A stretch of 52,516 nucleotides of DNA from Acidobacteriota bacterium (GTDB lineage Bacteria > Acidobacteriota > Vicinamibacteria > Vicinamibacterales > CAVVIG01). The notes below the pieces were generated by a model, which was given only the letters and a program-made list of their open reading frames with translations, searched no databases and was not told the DNA's origin. Both the position numbers and the translations under genes were made by a program. How positions within the stretch are numbered: the first letter of the stretch is position 1; each line of letters begins with the position of its first letter. The stretch spans positions 1 to 52,516 of the forward strand of contig JAFDVO010000018.1 in NCBI GenBank assembly GCA_018268955.1. The letters are read 5' to 3'. Positions 31,196-39,853 of this stretch are shown here, in pieces.

Positions 31196-34177
31196 ATGGG
31201 TCGCGTTCGCACCGTCGTGATCGCGACGCTCCTCTGCGGCGCCACCCTCTTCTTCGCCGCACGCCTGCGTGCCGTCGATCTTCGCGACGTTCTCACCGAC
31301 TACACCTTCACCTCCTGGAGCCGCAAGGACGGCCTGGTCGGGCCGGTCTGGGCCATCGCGCAGGATGGCAATGGCTTCCTCTGGCTGGGCACCGATACCG
31401 CCCTCGTGCGGTTCGACGGCGTCCGCTTCGTCGCCTGGGAGGCGCTCGGCGGCCGCGCGCTGCCACGCCTGCCGATCCGCACGCTGCTCGTCGCGAAGTC
31501 CGGCTCCCTCTGGCTCGGGTTCGGTGGTGGCGGCGGACTCGCCCGCATCGACGGGCGCGTCGTCACGACGTGGGTCGGCGGCGATGGGTCTGAATCGATG
31601 GGCGCCGTCACCGGCATCGCCGAGGACCAGGCGGGCACCGTCTGGGCGTCGGCGGCCACGGGGCTCTATCGGCTCGTCAACACGCACTGGGAGCGCCTGG
31701 GTGCGCGCGCTGGACTGCCGGACGAGGGCGCAGTCAACGCCTTCATCGATCGGTCCGGCGCACTCTGGGTCAGCACGCCCGATGGCCTCTACCGCCGGCC
31801 ACGAACCGATGAGGGAGCCTTCGAGAAGATCGAACCGTCGTACGACCCGCAGCGGCCGTTGAACTTCAGCCAGGATGCGGACGGACGCATCTGGGTCAGC
31901 GATTCGCTCGTGGGGTTCCGCGCCCTCGGCCCCGGCCCAACCCTGCGCGGCACGGAAGCGGGGCGCGGGTACCGCATGCTGCATGACGCGCGCGGCCATC
32001 TCTGGGTTGCGACGATCGGCCAGGGGCTATGGCGCGTGCGCCGGAGTGGTGACCAGAAGCGGCCGCTCATGATCGAGCGCACGACCGTCCTCTCGGGGCT
32101 GTCGAGCGACGCCGTCCGCACGGTGTTCGAGGACCGCGACGGCAACATCTGGGCAGGCACCACCGAGGGGGTGGACCGATTGGTACCGCATCGCGTCACG
32201 CCCTGGACGAACCTCGGCCTCGTGAACACGATCGACGTGACCAGCGACGGGCGCGTCTGGGCCGGCACAGCTGACGGCCTCATCCCCTTCAACCTGACGC
32301 CGGCGGGCTGGCAAGCCGCCGACGCACACGTGCCGGTCCGTGGCGCCATCGCAATCCGCGGTGCTGCCGCCGGTGGCCTGTGGGTCGCGACATCGACCGC
32401 GCTGTATCGGGTCAGCGGCACGAGCGTCACCCCTGTGGCCGCGCCACGCACGCCGCGCCCCGTCACCATCGAGGCGCTCGCCACCGATGCGCAGGGGGAG
32501 GCCTGGGTCGTGACCAGCGCGGGCGACATCCTCCGCACCGATCACACCGGGCTGCAGGTACGGGATCGCGTACCGGAACTCCGAGGGGTCCGGACCAACG
32601 CCGCCCTCGTCGATCGGTCGGGTCGGCTGTGGGTCTCCTACGGCGGGACCCGCATCGGCGTCATCGGAAGGCCCGGCGAGTTCAGGACCATCACGGAAGC
32701 GGCGGTCGGCACCGGTCCGCACTACGACCTGTACGAGGATCCGTCCGGCGCCATCTGGATCTCTGGGGCCGATGGGCTGACGCGCTTCGCTGGCGAGCAG
32801 ATCGCGTTCGTCGGGCAGGCGAGCGGGCTGCCCCCGGGCGGCGTCTACTCGATCACGCAGGACGCGCGCAACGACCTGTGGCTCGCGACCGCGAGCGGCA
32901 TCATCCGCTTGTCGCCAGACGAGGTGCAGCGCGCCATCGCGACGCCGCAGCACACAATGCGCTTCCGCATCTATGACACCTCGGACGGGCTCGCGGGGTA
33001 CCCGGTCGCGCTCGGCGACCGGAATGCGCTGCGCGCGACCGACGGCTCGCTCTGGTTCGTGACCAGCCGTGGCATCTCGGTTGCCGACCCGCGCGCCCTC
33101 GCCACGCTGCGGCAGCCGCCACTCGTCGCGATCGACGAGACGCGCGCGGACGACGTGCCGCTCGACGGCACGGACGTGCCGCCCGGGACGTCGAAGCTGC
33201 AGATCTTCTACACCGCCCCTGAACTGACCTCTCCGCTCAAGACCCGCTTCCGGTACCGTTTGGAGGGGTTCGACCGCGACTGGATCGACGCAGGCACGAG
33301 GCGGGAGGCGCTCTACACGAACCTCCCTCCGCGCGAGTACACCTTCCGGGTCTCCGTGTCCCAGGACGATGGCCGGTGGTCCGAGACGGAGGCGACCTTC
33401 GCCTTCACGCTGCACCCGCGCTTCTATCAGACCTGGTGGTTCGTGCTGATCGTCGCCGCCACGCTGGCGGCGCTCACGTGGGCGGCATGGCAGTTCCGCG
33501 TGCGGCAGTTGCGGCGGCAGTTCGCGATGGTGCTGGGCGAGCGCGTGCGGCTGAGCCGGGAACTCCACGACACCCTGCTCCAGAGCCTTGTCGGCGTCGC
33601 GCTCGAGTTCGACGCCGTCTCGAAGACCATCGAGTCGTCACCCGCCACCGCGCGCGCACGCGTCATCAAGATCCGCGAGCAGGTCGAGGAGTACATCAGG
33701 GAGGCCCGCCGCTCGATCTGGAGCCTGCGGTCGCCAGCGCTCGACACCGGCGATCTCATCGACGCCCTGAAGGACAGCGCGGAACGGGCACGCGCGGGGC
33801 ACGACGTCGCCTTCACGTTCGATCAGACCGGTGACCGGCGGCGCCTGGCCTCGAACGTCGAGCATCAGCTGCTGCGTATCGGGCAGGAAGCGATGCTGAA
33901 CGCGGTCCGCCATGCGGGCGCCACCGCCATCCGCATGCACCTGCACTACGATCCCACGCAGGTCGTGCTCTCGATTGCCGACAACGGCCGCGGATTCGAT
34001 CCGACGCAGTCGACCGAACGCACGACCGACCACTACGGGCTGACGACCATGCAGGAGCGCGCGCAGCAGGTCGGTGGACGGCTGACGATCGCCTCCACCC
34101 CGGGGCACGGGACCACGATCGACGCGGTGGTGCCAACCCGCTCCGAGGACCGCGGCGCAGCGGACGAGGCGATGTAG
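31196..34177 (+). CDS. Two-component propeller (Y_Y_Y) sensor histidine kinase
   Basis: This 993-residue sensor has a signal/anchor (about residues 3-22). Periplasmic beta-propeller repeats of the Reg_prop type follow (recurrent WAIAQDGNGFLWLGT, DRDGNIWAGT and DGSLWFVTSRG), then a Y_Y_Y domain at about 670-740 (FRYRLEGFDRDW). A transmembrane helix lies at about 745-768, a HisKA_3 helix carries the phospho-acceptor His791 (SRELHDTLLQSLVG), and a HATPase domain spans about 865-975. It is the half-hybrid form without its own receiver. The regulator gene begins on the base after its stop. The propeller suggests a carbohydrate or polymer ligand, as in related kinases; the true ligand is unknown. 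Confidence 0.92.
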   Translation: MGRVRTVVIATLLCGATLFFAARLRAVDLRDVLTDYTFTSWSRKDGLVGPVWAIAQDGNGFLWLGTDTALVRFDGVRFVAWEALGGRALPRLPIRTLLVAKSGSLWLGFGGGGGLARIDGRVVTTWVGGDGSESMGAVTGIAEDQAGTVWASAATGLYRLVNTHWERLGARAGLPDEGAVNAFIDRSGALWVSTPDGLYRRPRTDEGAFEKIEPSYDPQRPLNFSQDADGRIWVSDSLVGFRALGPGPTLRGTEAGRGYRMLHDARGHLWVATIGQGLWRVRRSGDQKRPLMIERTTVLSGLSSDAVRTVFEDRDGNIWAGTTEGVDRLVPHRVTPWTNLGLVNTIDVTSDGRVWAGTADGLIPFNLTPAGWQAADAHVPVRGAIAIRGAAAGGLWVATSTALYRVSGTSVTPVAAPRTPRPVTIEALATDAQGEAWVVTSAGDILRTDHTGLQVRDRVPELRGVRTNAALVDRSGRLWVSYGGTRIGVIGRPGEFRTITEAAVGTGPHYDLYEDPSGAIWISGADGLTRFAGEQIAFVGQASGLPPGGVYSITQDARNDLWLATASGIIRLSPDEVQRAIATPQHTMRFRIYDTSDGLAGYPVALGDRNALRATDGSLWFVTSRGISVADPRALATLRQPPLVAIDETRADDVPLDGTDVPPGTSKLQIFYTAPELTSPLKTRFRYRLEGFDRDWIDAGTRREALYTNLPPREYTFRVSVSQDDGRWSETEATFAFTLHPRFYQTWWFVLIVAATLAALTWAAWQFRVRQLRRQFAMVLGERVRLSRELHDTLLQSLVGVALEFDAVSKTIESSPATARARVIKIREQVEEYIREARRSIWSLRSPALDTGDLIDALKDSAERARAGHDVAFTFDQTGDRRRLASNVEHQLLRIGQEAMLNAVRHAGATAIRMHLHYDPTQVVLSIADNGRGFDPTQSTERTTDHYGLTTMQERAQQVGGRLTIASTPGHGTTIDAVVPTRSEDRGAADEAM

Positions 34178-34807
34178 ATGAGCACTCCCGTGATTCGCGT
34201 GATGTGCGTCGAGGACCACCGGATCGTCCGGGAGGGGCTCGCGCTGATCATCAACCAGGAACCGGACATGAAGATGGTCGGTTCCTGTTCCACGGTGGAC
34301 GAGGCGATCGAGGTGTACCGGACCGTGCACCCCGATGTCACGCTCATGGACCTCCGGCTCGGGACCGCGAGCGGCGTCGACGCCATCAAGGCGATCCGCA
34401 AGGACAACCCGGAGGCGCGCATCATCGTCCTCACGATGTACGAGGGGGACGAGGACATCTACCGCGCCCACCAGGCGGGCGCGACGACCTACCTCCTCAA
34501 GGACACGCTCTCATCAGATCTCGTGCGCGTGGTTCGCGCCGTACACGCGGGCGAGCGGCCCGTGCTGCCGGAAGTGCAGGCCCGGCTCGCCGAGCGCGCG
34601 TCCATGCCGACCCTCACGTCACGCGAGATCGAGGTGCTGCAGCTCATCTCGCAGGGCCTCCGCAACAAGGAGGTCGGCGCCATGCTCGGCATCACCGAGG
34701 GGACGGTGCAGATTCACGTGAAGAACATCTTCGCCAAGCTGAATGTGAACGACCGCACCGGGGCTGTGCAGGTGGCCGTCCGCCGCGGGCTCATTCACAT
34801 GCGGTGA
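34178..34807 (+). CDS. LuxR/NarL-family response regulator
   Basis: This 209-residue regulator has a receiver domain (RVMCVEDHRIVREGL, acceptor Asp in TLMDLRLG, Lys in YLLKDTL) and a LuxR-type HTH (LTSREIEVLQLISQGL, then GTVQIHVKNIFAKL). It directly abuts the propeller kinase and is its presumed partner. The ATG is adjacent to the kinase TAG stop. Confidence 0.92.
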   Translation: MSTPVIRVMCVEDHRIVREGLALIINQEPDMKMVGSCSTVDEAIEVYRTVHPDVTLMDLRLGTASGVDAIKAIRKDNPEARIIVLTMYEGDEDIYRAHQAGATTYLLKDTLSSDLVRVVRAVHAGERPVLPEVQARLAERASMPTLTSREIEVLQLISQGLRNKEVGAMLGITEGTVQIHVKNIFAKLNVNDRTGAVQVAVRRGLIHMR

Positions 34808-34816
34808 TCCGGCGCG

Positions 34817-34847
34817 CTGACGGTTCCCTTCGCCGGCCTCGTATAAT
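34817..34847 (+). promoter_or_regulatory. Candidate promoter for second kinase pair
   Basis: A perfect TATAAT (34842-34847) is preceded by CTGACG (34817-34822) with a 19-nt spacer. The start codon lies 11 nt after the -10 box, giving a very short leader that may include AAGGA. Confidence 0.5.
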
Positions 34848-34858
34848 CGCAAGGAATC

Positions 34859-36616
34859 GTGCCAGGGGTTGTCTATCCCTCCTCGCGCGCGCAGTCGGAG
34901 CGCACCATCGCCGTCGCGCGCATCGCGCTGGCTGCGACAGCCCTGCTCGCGGTGTGGATGGATCCCGCCGAGCCCGAGCGCTACGCGGACCTCACCTTCA
35001 CGCTCTACTGGGTCTACATCATCTACAGCGTCGTCCTGGGTCTCTGGACGATCCGGTGGGAGGGTGGCGATCGCCTGCCGCTCGTCACCCACGGTATCGA
35101 CATCATCGCCTTCTCGCTGTTCCAGTACCTGACGCTCGGGCCCTCGAGCCCGTTCTTCATGTACTTCGTCTTCTCCACCTTCTGCGGCGCCATCCGCTGG
35201 GGCTGGCGGGGCACGCTCGCCACCGGCGCCACCGTCGTCGCGGCCTATCTCGCGATGGTGGTGTCGATCAACCAGCGGCTCGTCTTCGAGGGATTCGAGC
35301 TCAACCGCTTCCTGGTCCGGCTCGCCTACCTCGTCGTGTCGACCGGCATGCTCGTGTATCTGGGCCGCTATGAGGCGCGCCTGCGCCTGGAGATCGAACG
35401 GCTGGCCCGCTGGCCCGCCCCGATCGGCCCCGACGTCAACATGGCCATCGGCCGCATTCTCGAATACGCCGGGCGCCTGATGCAGGCGCGCAGCGTGCTC
35501 GTGCTCTGGGAGGTGCGTGATGCCCCTGGCCTGCACGAAGCCATGTGGGCGGACGGCACGACGACCAGACGGCACCATCGGCCCGGCGCGATGCCGGTCC
35601 TCGCCGACGGGGCACCCGCGCAGGCCACGTTCATCTGCACAGGACCGGCTCGGGAGGCGCAATCCTACCTGGTCGCTGACCACCCCGGCCGCCTGATCCG
35701 CCACAACGGCTCACCGCTCTCGCCGGCGGTCCTCGATCGCGTGCGCGGCGAGGGGATCGCCAGTGCGCCGTTCGAGACCGACAGGCTGCACGGACGGGTC
35801 TTCTTCTCGGACTTCGGTGCCCCCCCGTCGGAGGCGGTGCCGCTCACCGAAGTGGTCGCCCGCGAGATCGCTTCGTCGCTGGACCAGTTGCACTCGAGCG
35901 AGCAGCGGCAGGAACTCGCGACGCGGGAAGAACGGATCCGGGTCGCGCGCGACCTGCACGACGGCGTCCTCCAAGGGTTGACCGGGGTGCGGCTGGAGCT
36001 TCGCGCCATCGCCAACGCGCTGACCCGTGCCGCTGACGAAGGGACGCGCGACCAGCTCGTGTCGCTCGAGCGCGCCCTCGCGATGGAGCAGCGCGAGCTG
36101 CGCTTCTTCATCTCGGGCCTCGAACCCGGGGCCGACCAGCGGATCGATCGGGCCTCTCCCCTGGCACAGCGGCTCGACACGCTGCGCGAGCGCCTCGCGC
36201 TCGAGTGGAAGACGCCGGTGACGCTGCGGGTGTCGCTGAAGGTGTCGCCCCTGCCTGATTCCCTCGACGAAGCGGTCCCGCTCATGGTCCACGAGGCGAC
36301 GGTCAACGCGCTCAAGCACGGGCAGCCGTCGCGTGTTGCTGTCGACGTCGAGTCCACCGCTGGCCAGCTGCGGATCGTCGTCACGGACGATGGCCGCGGA
36401 TTCCCGTTCGCCGGCACCTACTCGCACGAGCGCCTGGCCGCGTCGCAGGCCGCGCCCCGCACGCTGTTCGAGCGCGTGACGGCCCTCGGCGGCAGGCTTT
36501 CCATCGAATCGTCGACCCGCGGCTCTCGCGTCGAGATGCTGCTTCCCTGCCAGGACACGCCATGCCCATTCGAATCGCCATCGCAGACGACCACGCCATC
36601 GTCCTTCACGGCCTGA
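34859..36616 (+). CDS. Membrane sensor histidine kinase (HisKA_3)
   Basis: This 585-residue kinase has about six N-terminal helices (residues about 18-175). A GAF-like cytosolic domain lies at about 190-330, a HisKA_3 region carries the phospho-acceptor His367 (VARDLHDGVLQGLTGV), and a HATPase domain spans about 460-560 (VTDDGRGFPF). The GTG start has AAGGA three bases upstream and a TATAAT 11 bases upstream. The gene's last 55 nt overlap the next regulator in another frame, so the tail PCQDTPCPFESPSQ is dictated by the overlap. The signal is unknown. Confidence 0.9.
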   Translation: MPGVVYPSSRAQSERTIAVARIALAATALLAVWMDPAEPERYADLTFTLYWVYIIYSVVLGLWTIRWEGGDRLPLVTHGIDIIAFSLFQYLTLGPSSPFFMYFVFSTFCGAIRWGWRGTLATGATVVAAYLAMVVSINQRLVFEGFELNRFLVRLAYLVVSTGMLVYLGRYEARLRLEIERLARWPAPIGPDVNMAIGRILEYAGRLMQARSVLVLWEVRDAPGLHEAMWADGTTTRRHHRPGAMPVLADGAPAQATFICTGPAREAQSYLVADHPGRLIRHNGSPLSPAVLDRVRGEGIASAPFETDRLHGRVFFSDFGAPPSEAVPLTEVVAREIASSLDQLHSSEQRQELATREERIRVARDLHDGVLQGLTGVRLELRAIANALTRAADEGTRDQLVSLERALAMEQRELRFFISGLEPGADQRIDRASPLAQRLDTLRERLALEWKTPVTLRVSLKVSPLPDSLDEAVPLMVHEATVNALKHGQPSRVAVDVESTAGQLRIVVTDDGRGFPFAGTYSHERLAASQAAPRTLFERVTALGGRLSIESSTRGSRVEMLLPCQDTPCPFESPSQTTTPSSFTA

Positions 36617-37200
36617 AGAAGCTCCTCGACAGCGAGCCGGGATTCGACGTCGTCGAGTGCTGCGCGAACGGCTCTGACGCGCTCGCGGCGGTCCGAGCCG
36701 GGCAGGCCGATGTGCTGCTGCTCGACCTCCGGATGCCCGGCATGAGCGGCATCGATGTCCTGCGAACGATTTCCACCGAGCGTCTGAAGGTCGCGACCGT
36801 CCTGCTGACCGCGGCGCTGTCCGACGTGGACGCGATGGAAGGGCTGCGGCTCGGCGCGCGCGGCATCGTGCTCAAGGAGGCTGCGCCAGAGTCGCTCCTA
36901 GAGTGCATCCGGCGGGTCGCCCGCGGCGAGCAGTACATCGACAGTGAGACGATGACCCGCGCGCTCGATGCGGCGGCGCGCCGCGAAGCCTACGGCGGGG
37001 ACCCGAGGCAGGTCCTCACCGCACGCGAGCTCGAGATCGTCCGCATGATCGCGCAGGGCCTCCGGAACAAGGCGATCGCCGAACGGCTCTCGATCTCGGA
37101 AGGCACCGTCAAGATCCACCTGCACAACGTCTACGAGAAGCTCGGGCTCGACGGCCGCCTCGAGCTGATGCTCCACGCGCAGAAGCAGGGGCTGGTTTGA
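36562..37200 (+). CDS. LuxR/NarL-family response regulator
   Basis: This 212-residue regulator has a receiver domain (RIAIADDHAIVLHGL, acceptor Asp in LLLDLRMPG, Lys in IVLKEAA) and a C-terminal HTH (LTARELEIVRMIAQGL, GTVKIHLHNVYEKL). It overlaps its kinase by 55 nt, an unusually long overlap, with AGGA upstream of the ATG. Its TGA stop is followed immediately by the ATCTGCA heptamer array. Confidence 0.92.
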   Translation: MPIRIAIADDHAIVLHGLKKLLDSEPGFDVVECCANGSDALAAVRAGQADVLLLDLRMPGMSGIDVLRTISTERLKVATVLLTAALSDVDAMEGLRLGARGIVLKEAAPESLLECIRRVARGEQYIDSETMTRALDAAARREAYGGDPRQVLTARELEIVRMIAQGLRNKAIAERLSISEGTVKIHLHNVYEKLGLDGRLELMLHAQKQGLV

Positions 37201-37235
37201 ATCTGCAATCTGCAATCTGCAATCTGGAATCTGCC
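37201..37235. repeat. Heptamer array, 3 x ATCTGCA plus variants
   Basis: Three ATCTGCA units are followed by ATCTGGA and ATCTGCC, starting on the base after the regulator stop codon. The unit is identical to that at 14657-14687. The array separates the convergent regulator and GMC oxidoreductase genes. Confidence 0.9.
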
Positions 37236-37245
37236 GTTTCACGCG

Positions 37246-38949
37246 TCACGTGAGCGTCTTCCACGCGCGCACGACGTAGTCCGCGGTGCGCCAGGCGAGC
37301 GCCTGGACCGTGTGGGTGGGGTTGCGGGCGCCGCTCGTCCCCATCACCGAACCGCCCAGAATCCCGAGGTTCGGCACCTCGTGTGACAGTCCCCAGCGAT
37401 TGACCACGTTCGTTTCGGCGTTGTCGCCCATGCGAGTGCCGCCGTAGGCATGGGTAGACGCCGTCATCGGGCCTCCCACAGGACCTCGTGTCACCGCGAT
37501 CGCACCGGCTGCGCGGTACCACTCCTCCATCCTGTCCTGCGAGAAGGCGGCAATCCGGCGTTCGTTGTCCTTGTACTCGCCCGTGATGCGGATCACCGGC
37601 CGACCGAGCGGGTCCTTCTCCACGGGATCGAGATCGAGGTAGTTCTCCTCGTACGGCAGCGTCGTCTTCTGGATGTACGAGCTGTGCGCGCGATCGGCGT
37701 TCTCCTTGATGAACGCTTTCCACTCCGAGCCCCAGCTGCGCGCGCGGCCGAAGGTGTTCATGCCTGCGGCCGCGATCGGCCGGCGATCGGACATGGCCCA
37801 GAGGTTGGCGCCACCGATGAAGTCGTGCCCGCCGTGATCGAAGTTGTCGTCGGCCCAGTCGTCAATGGCCACGCCCTGCGCCGGCAGCCCATACCAGGCG
37901 CCGACCTTGAACGGGAAGAGCGCCGTCACCGGTGCACCCTGGTGATGGCTGAAGTAGTGCCGCCCGACCTGCCCGTGGTTGTTCGACAGCCCTCGCGGAA
38001 ACGCCTTCGACGTGGAGAGCAGCAGGAGCCGGACGTTCTCATAGGCGAACGTCGAGAGGAGGACCACCTTCGCTGGCTGGAAGAACTCCTCGTTATTCCG
38101 CAAATACGTGACACCGCTCGCACGCCCCTGCGCGTCGACGTTGATCTGCGTGACGGTCGCGCCGGTCACGGACGTGAAGCGGCCGGTCGCCTGTGCGCGC
38201 GGGATCGTCGTCACGGCAGTGGAGTTCTTCGCGTCAACGTGGCACCCGCCGGTGTTGCAGAAGCCGTGGTACATGCAGCCGGAGCGGTTCTGGTACGAAC
38301 GGGAGTTGATCGCCGCCGGCCCCGGGAACGGATGCCAGCCGAGCGTTCTCGCCGCGTCCGCCATGCGCTCATGGAAGGCGGTCCAGCGCAGCGGCGGCAT
38401 CGGGTAGTCCTTCCGGCGTGGCCCCTCGAAGATGTTCCCCCGCGGGTCCTTTCGGCCGTTGAGGTTTCCGGCGACGCCCGACACGCCAAGCTCGTACTCG
38501 ATCTTCTCGTAATAGGGCTCGAGCTCCTCGTATCCGAACGGCCAGTCCTCGACCGTGGACCCTTTCGGAAGCCGCGACGCGCCGTATCGCCGCGTCGTCT
38601 CGCTGACCACCTTGAAGTCCCACGGATTCAGGCGCCAGTGCTGCGCCCAGTAGTGAAGGCTCGTGCCACCGATCGCGTTCATCATCGGGTGGCCACCGCG
38701 AATGGCGGGCTGCGAGGCGGTCGCGCGGAACGTCGGCGCTTCGTCGTTGGTCTTGTGCGACGCCAGCATCGGCCAGCCGCGCACGTTGTTGCGGATCTCG
38801 TCGGGCGCGAAGTCGCGCCGCGTCATCGCGCCGCCGGCCTCGAGGCCGATCACGTCGAGGCCCGCCTGCGCGAGCGGCAGCACGGCCACGCCGCCGGCAG
38901 CTCCAAGGCCGATCACCACGACGTCCGTGTCCTTAAGCCTGGTCGCCAT
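37246..38949 (-). CDS. GMC-family oxidoreductase (gluconate 2-dehydrogenase-type large subunit)
   Basis: This 567-residue flavoenzyme has the Rossmann FAD motif VVVIGLGAAGGVAVLPLAQAG at its N-terminus. It also has GGTSLHYWAQHWR, the substrate-side NRSGCMYHGFCNTGGC, which includes four Cys, and a C-terminal GMC signature (GTRMGDNAETNVVN, HTVQALAWRTADYV). It oxidises an alcohol or sugar acid and passes electrons via FAD. The small-subunit gene overlaps it by 17 nt upstream. A cytochrome c third subunit, usual in the gluconate dehydrogenase family, is not present nearby. Confidence 0.9.
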   Translation of the reverse strand: MATRLKDTDVVVIGLGAAGGVAVLPLAQAGLDVIGLEAGGAMTRRDFAPDEIRNNVRGWPMLASHKTNDEAPTFRATASQPAIRGGHPMMNAIGGTSLHYWAQHWRLNPWDFKVVSETTRRYGASRLPKGSTVEDWPFGYEELEPYYEKIEYELGVSGVAGNLNGRKDPRGNIFEGPRRKDYPMPPLRWTAFHERMADAARTLGWHPFPGPAAINSRSYQNRSGCMYHGFCNTGGCHVDAKNSTAVTTIPRAQATGRFTSVTGATVTQINVDAQGRASGVTYLRNNEEFFQPAKVVLLSTFAYENVRLLLLSTSKAFPRGLSNNHGQVGRHYFSHHQGAPVTALFPFKVGAWYGLPAQGVAIDDWADDNFDHGGHDFIGGANLWAMSDRRPIAAAGMNTFGRARSWGSEWKAFIKENADRAHSSYIQKTTLPYEENYLDLDPVEKDPLGRPVIRITGEYKDNERRIAAFSQDRMEEWYRAAGAIAVTRGPVGGPMTASTHAYGGTRMGDNAETNVVNRWGLSHEVPNLGILGGSVMGTSGARNPTHTVQALAWRTADYVVRAWKTLT

Positions 38950-39667
38950 CGCTCGCGTCCCCGTGGGCATGAGGCGCCGCGCTCGCGGTCGCCTTGTTGA
39001 ACGTGTCGTAGTCGTAGGCGGACCGGCGGCTGGGCTGAAGCGTGCCCGCCTCGTACGCCTTCTGGTCGGCTGCCGTGACCATCGTGCGGATCCCCGGATA
39101 CCCAAGCAGGTCCCATCCAACGAAGTTCGCATTGCCGCCGTAGTACGGATCCCCGAACATGCCCTGCCGCGCGTGGGCCAGGACCATCGCGAAGAACCGG
39201 GCCGACCCGTCCGCAAACCCGGTGGCCCTGCCGGATTCGACATCGATGAGGATCGCGTCCCTGTCCGCGTTCGCGAGTTCCAGGAAGCCCTTGCCTCGAG
39301 CCGATCGCGCGTACTGGTTCAATGCCGCCAACCCGGCGAGATAGGCCGGGCGAGACGAGGCGAGCGCGCCCCCGAGCGCGCGGTCGATGTAGTGGATCAC
39401 CCGCGCCTCCCTCGCACCCGGACCATGCTCGTCGGACGGAATCAGCCGGTCGAGGACCGCGTCGAGCAGGTCCGCTTCCGCGGCCGGCAGGTGTTCCAGC
39501 GCTTCGCGTCGCACGGTCGGCGCGGCGGCTGTCGATGCCACCTGCTGCGCCGCCTCCGCGGACTCAGGTCCGCCAGCGAGCGGCCCCGCGACGGCAGCCG
39601 CCCCCGCGAGCCCCGCGTTCCGCAGCAGTTCGCGCCGGGAGATGACCCGTGATTGTTCATCAGCCAT
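38933..39667 (-). CDS. Gluconate 2-dehydrogenase subunit 3-like protein (Tat substrate)
   Basis: This 244-residue protein has a Tat leader (ISRRELLRNAGLAGAAAVAG). A body with AEADLLDAVLDRLIPSDEHGPGA and FFAMVLAHARQGMFGDPYYGGN is typical of the gamma subunit that accompanies GMC dehydrogenases and carries the flavoprotein through the Tat system. It precedes and overlaps the large-subunit gene. The C-terminus (HAHGDASDGD) is acidic and unconserved. Confidence 0.9.
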   Translation of the reverse strand: MADEQSRVISRRELLRNAGLAGAAAVAGPLAGGPESAEAAQQVASTAAAPTVRREALEHLPAAEADLLDAVLDRLIPSDEHGPGAREARVIHYIDRALGGALASSRPAYLAGLAALNQYARSARGKGFLELANADRDAILIDVESGRATGFADGSARFFAMVLAHARQGMFGDPYYGGNANFVGWDLLGYPGIRTMVTAADQKAYEAGTLQPSRRSAYDYDTFNKATASAAPHAHGDASDGDQA

Positions 39668-39720
39668 GTGAGCCCCTCAGCCCTGCCAGCCTCGCCTGCC
39701 CTGCTGCCAGCCCGCATCTC

Positions 39721-39752
39721 TGCGTTCGTGCGTTCCCGCATTCCTGCATTAC
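39721..39752. repeat. Period-8 short repeat
   Basis: TGCGTTCG, TGCGTTCC, CGCATTCC and TGCATTAC follow one another. The tract lies in the divergent gap between the GMC small subunit and gabD, upstream of a period-7 tract. Confidence 0.55.
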
Positions 39753-39811
39753 GGACGACAGCAGCCGGCCCGCCCTGCCAGCCCTTCTGGGCGCGCATTC
39801 TACGTCCCCAA

Positions 39812-39839
39812 TTCGGAAGTCGGAAGCAAGAAGCAATCT
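39812..39839. repeat. Degenerate heptamer tract before gabD
   Basis: TTCGGAA, GTCGGAA, GCAAGAA and GCAATCT are successive seven-base units, ending 14 nt before the gabD ATG. Their sequence drifts from a TTCCGAA-like (reverse complement) to an ATCTGCA-like unit. Confidence 0.6.
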
Positions 39840-39853
39840 GGCACGATCAAGGG

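Noticed and set aside
32027..33568. 513-codon frame antisense to the propeller kinase
   Set aside because: Arises from GC-rich propeller repeats; no domain evidence.
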